The notes under the pieces: model-generated
The model's database searches: none
The model's input: only the letters and a program-made list of their open reading frames with translations
Told to the model about the DNA's origin: nothing
Made by a program: the position numbers and the translations under genes
Assembly: GCF_001618005.1 (NCBI RefSeq)
Contig: NZ_LQXA01000044.1
Location: forward strand, 1 to 64,000
Direction: 5' to 3'
DNA length: 64,000 nt
Origin: Clavibacter tessellarius
GTDB taxonomy: Bacteria; Actinomycetota; Actinomycetes; Actinomycetales; Microbacteriaceae
Shown: piece after piece, positions 61,814 to 64,000 of the stretch
How positions within the stretch are numbered: the stretch's first letter is position 1
Layout: every line of letters begins with the position of its first letter

Positions 61814-62034
61814 CCGCGTCCCCGGGCGGGTGCGCCGGCCAGCCGGACGCGCGTGCCGGGCCCCGTCGCCATGCACCTCCGCGGGTCCTCCGCTGCATCT
61901 GTCCACGGGCAGCGGCACCTGGGGACGGGCAGGCGGTTCCCCAGGATCACCGCGCTTAAGGTCATGGCGGTCCGGCGCGGGTCTTCCCGCCGAGACGCCA
62001 TTCACTGCCCATCACAGAGAGAGATGACACGACC

Positions 62035-62946
62035 ATGTCCGTCACCCGCTCCGCGTTCCGCACCCGCCCCGTGGCCGTCGCCGCGCTCACGACGCTCGCC
62101 CTCCTCGGCGTGCCCGCGGCCGCCCAGGCCGCCACCCCCGCCCACGCCGGCACCGCCGACAGCGCGTCCGCCCACCACCACCACGCTCCGTACCCCCTCA
62201 GCCAGTACACGATCCCCGCCACGGACGGCAGCGGCTTCGGCGACGCCACCCTCTACGCCCCGCAGAACACGGGCAAGAAGACCCTCGGCGCGATCGTCGT
62301 CGCCCCGGGCCTCAAGGGCGACCAGTCCGACCTCGCCTGGCTCGCCAAGGACCTCGCCGGCGAGGGCTACATCGTGCTGAACATGAACACCCTGGGCGGC
62401 TACGACCTCCCGCAGCAGCGCTCCTACGAGATGCTCGCCGCCGCCAAGTACCTCGCCACCGCCAGCCCGGTCAAGGACCAGGTGAACCCGGCCGACATCG
62501 GCGTGGTCGGCTACTCGCTCGCCGGCGGCGGAGCCCTCAACGCCGCCGTGGAGCAGCACGGCCTCAAGGCCGCCGTCGCGCTCATGCCGTACGACTTCCC
62601 GGCCGGCACCACCGACCCGTACCACCCCACCGCCTCGCCGTCGTACCCCACCGACACCACCCCGACCCTGATCATCACCGGCCAGACCGACCAGACCGCG
62701 CCGGCGTCGTTCATGGGCAAGCCCGCCTACGAGTCCATCCCCAACACCACCGCCAAGCAGTACCTGGAGCTCCGCGGCGCCGACCACCTGGCGTTCCGCA
62801 ACAAGGAGAACGGCACCGTCCGCGACGCCGTGACGAACTTCCTCAAGGTCTACATGGACGGCAACAGCGCGTACAAGCCGTACGTCTGCCCGGCACAGCC
62901 GATCTCGGCCGCCATCAGCGACTCCGCCAGCTCCTGCCCCAAGTAG
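62035..62946 (+). CDS. Secreted alpha/beta hydrolase, cutinase/polyester-hydrolase-like
   Basis: A 303-residue exported esterase of the actinobacterial cutinase/polyester-hydrolase type. A signal peptide (cleavage near AAQAATP) is followed by a short His-rich stretch (SAHHHHAPYP). The catalytic Ser is in GYSLAGGGAL, the Asp candidate in IITGQTDQTAP, and the His in RGADHLAFRN. The oxyanion region is APGLKGDQSD. Two late cysteines (YVCPAQP, SSCPK) match the conserved C-terminal disulfide. Such enzymes cleave plant cutin, lipids or polyesters. The catalytic motif is GYSLAGG rather than the commoner GHSMGG. Confidence 0.85.
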   Translation: MSVTRSAFRTRPVAVAALTTLALLGVPAAAQAATPAHAGTADSASAHHHHAPYPLSQYTIPATDGSGFGDATLYAPQNTGKKTLGAIVVAPGLKGDQSDLAWLAKDLAGEGYIVLNMNTLGGYDLPQQRSYEMLAAAKYLATASPVKDQVNPADIGVVGYSLAGGGALNAAVEQHGLKAAVALMPYDFPAGTTDPYHPTASPSYPTDTTPTLIITGQTDQTAPASFMGKPAYESIPNTTAKQYLELRGADHLAFRNKENGTVRDAVTNFLKVYMDGNSAYKPYVCPAQPISAAISDSASSCPK

Positions 62947-62973
62947 GACCGATCCCCGGCCTCCGGGCCCCAT

Positions 62974-63010
62974 GAGAGCGGCGTGCGACCTCGTGTCGCA
63001 CGCCGCTCTC
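62974..63010. terminator. Bidirectional hairpin between convergent genes
   Basis: A perfect 16-base stem (GAGAGCGGCGTGCGAC / GTCGCACGCCGCTCTC) with a five-base loop, 28 bases after the hydrolase stop and 11 bases from the stop of the PH-domain gene. Confidence 0.9.
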
Positions 63011-63020
63011 GGCGTTCCGG

Positions 63021-63395
63021 TCAGTGCGCCTGCAGCACGGCCCAGGCGATGAGGCCGTCGATGCGCCGGATGTCGGCGCCCTTGCCGAGCTTCACCTTGA
63101 TGTGGCCGGCGCGCGTCCACAGCTCCAGCTCCGCATTCAGGTCGAACCTGCCCGCGTTCTCCGTCGACCACATGTTGATCGCGCTGTAGGGCAGCGAGTA
63201 CAGCTCGACCTTCTTCCCCGTGATCCCCTGTGCGTCGCGCACGATGAGCCGCTTGGTCGTGAAGGTGGCCGAGTCGCGGAAGGTGCGGAACGAGGCGACC
63301 GCCTGCTCCCCCTCCACGAGCAGCTCGTGCACGTCGTCGGGCACGGGGATCTCGTCGGCGAGGGTCCAGGTCAGGAGGGGTGCGGTGGCGTCCAT
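63021..63395 (-). CDS. PH-domain protein (bacterial PH, YvbH/bPH_1 type)
   Basis: A 124-residue single-domain protein with the bacterial pleckstrin-homology signature: LLVEGEQAVASFRTFRDSATFTTKRLIVRDAQG then KKVELYSLPYSAINMWSTENAG and a closing helix IRRIDGLIAWAVLQ. Bacterial PH proteins of this size form ring-like oligomers and their function is largely unknown. ATG 63395 gives the standard start; a longer upstream frame has non-coding composition. Confidence 0.88.
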   Translation of the reverse strand: MDATAPLLTWTLADEIPVPDDVHELLVEGEQAVASFRTFRDSATFTTKRLIVRDAQGITGKKVELYSLPYSAINMWSTENAGRFDLNAELELWTRAGHIKVKLGKGADIRRIDGLIAWAVLQAH

Positions 63396-63477
63396 CCTCC
63401 GATGGTGGCAGCCGGGCGCGCGCCCCGCAGGCCCCATTCCGGGCCGCCCGCTCGCCACGGCGTCCGCGGACGGCGGG

Positions 63478-63567
63478 TCACGCGCGGAGCGCCCCGCGCA
63501 GGAGCTGCGCCTCCATCGGGGCGCCGTCGAGCAGGGCGCAGAACGGACACGGCGTCTCGGGGGTCAC
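63478..63567 (-). CDS. Possible 29-residue CxxC peptide
   Basis: A short frame from GTG 63567 encodes TPETPCPFCALLDGAPMEA..., with a CPFC pair like the start of a HIT or zinc-ribbon protein, then stops. Nothing after it resembles the rest of a HIT domain. It may be a tiny metal-binding peptide or a truncated gene. Confidence 0.28.
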   Translation of the reverse strand: MTPETPCPFCALLDGAPMEAQLLRGALRA

Positions 63568-63617
63568 CGGTCCGTGCCCACCGGCGTCGCATCCGTCGCT
63601 CCGACCGGCATCAGCGC

Positions 63618-64000
63618 TCAGGCCGTCGTCGGCTGATCCGAGCGCGGCAGGCCGCGCAACCAGAGGTCGACCTCGCGGGTGGAGCGGAGGCGCACGATCC
63701 GCAGGTGCGGGTGGTCGATGGCCGCGTGCACCACGCGCTTCCGCACCTTCGCGCGACCGCGCCAGCCCCAGCGGACGATGTGGTCCGGGTCGGTGAACAC
63801 CGTGCGCATCGGCGGCTCGACGTTGTCGTGCCAGAGCGGCTCGCGGCGCCAGCGGCGCATGACCGTGCGGCGGATCAGCCGCCCCATCTGCACCTGGACC
63901 GGCAGGTCGAGCCACACGAGCGTATCCGCGCGGGACGGCAGCAGCGGCCCGAGCTGCGTCGTGTACTGCCACTCGGTGACCCAGGCGTCGCACGAGGTGA
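63618..64000 (-). CDS. P-loop kinase-like protein (adenylate-kinase/topology-modulation type), partial
   Basis: The 3' part of a gene that enters from the right edge; the frame is open to base 64000. The visible 126 residues read WVTEWQYTTQLGPLLPSRAD, then VWLDLPVQVQMGRLIRRTVMRRWRR, then VVHAAIDHPHLRIVRLRS. The Walker-A part is outside the window. This Trp/Arg-rich lid (RRTVMRRWRREPLWHDNVEPP) is typical of actinobacterial small AAA/adenylate-kinase-like proteins that precede an unknown substrate. Frame chosen because of homology-like patterning. Confidence 0.68.
   Translation of the reverse strand, partial: TSCDAWVTEWQYTTQLGPLLPSRADTLVWLDLPVQVQMGRLIRRTVMRRWRREPLWHDNVEPPMRTVFTDPDHIVRWGWRGRAKVRKRVVHAAIDHPHLRIVRLRSTREVDLWLRGLPRSDQPTTA

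Overview
The window is very GC-rich (roughly 73-75% by eye) and gene-dense, with short intergenic gaps, many GTG starts and repeated ATGA/GTGA stop-start overlaps. A HspR-type HAIR element, an Lsr2 homologue, AztABCD-type zinc genes and many plant-polysaccharide glycosidases point to an actinobacterium of the Microbacteriaceae. A plant-associated genus such as Clavibacter is my best guess. This is inferred from gene content, not from a database match.

Layout. 1-6.2 kb: a tightly coupled cassette of methyltransferase, type II thioesterase, methyltransferase and two fused ABC half-transporters, which looks like the end of a non-ribosomal peptide or siderophore-type locus that continues to the left. 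6.1-9.25 kb: acetyltransferase, M19 dipeptidase and aldo/keto reductase. 9.4-17.6 kb: a GH36 alpha-galactosidase, a ClpB without its N-domain under a HAIR operator, a DapA-family lyase/aldolase, a thioredoxin-reductase-like flavoprotein and a macrolide-type glycosyltransferase. 17.9-24.2 kb: a zinc locus (two AztD-like lipoproteins, AztC, AztB, divergent AztA, and a COG0523 gene interrupted by an amber codon) with two copies of a TGAGAAC-type inverted repeat that I read as Zur operators.

24.3-27 kb: an Lsr2-like protein, an acetyltransferase and a tandem duplication of a small secreted protein. 27.1-37.1 kb: an arabinose-polymer locus (GH51, a secreted clan-A glycosidase with a carbohydrate-binding module, GH127, a three-component sugar ABC importer, a divergent LacI regulator) with two palindromic operators. 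37.1-41.6 kb: P-loop proteins, a serine hydrolase with a variable-looking tandem repeat, and small enzymes. 41.6-45.8 kb: a secreted Rhs/YD-repeat protein ending in a glycine-zipper tail, followed at once by a 33-residue membrane peptide, in a lower-GC island.

46.1-48.3 kb: an acetyltransferase and a divergent SDR/HTH pair. 48.5-55.3 kb: a second glycoside locus (GH3, two permeases, binding protein, divergent LacI). 55.3-57.3 kb: a TPR protein and a lower-GC island with an orphan secreted protein. 57.5-64 kb: an MFS exporter, an ECF sigma/anti-sigma pair, a decayed oxidoreductase, a YceI protein, a secreted polyester-hydrolase-like enzyme, a PH-domain protein and a partial P-loop kinase.

Together the genes describe a cell that takes up and trims plant cell-wall oligosaccharides, scavenges zinc, and carries two small accessory islands. 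Across the host-like DNA the hexamer GGATCC is unusually frequent and appears to bend codon choice; it is scarce in the two low-GC islands.
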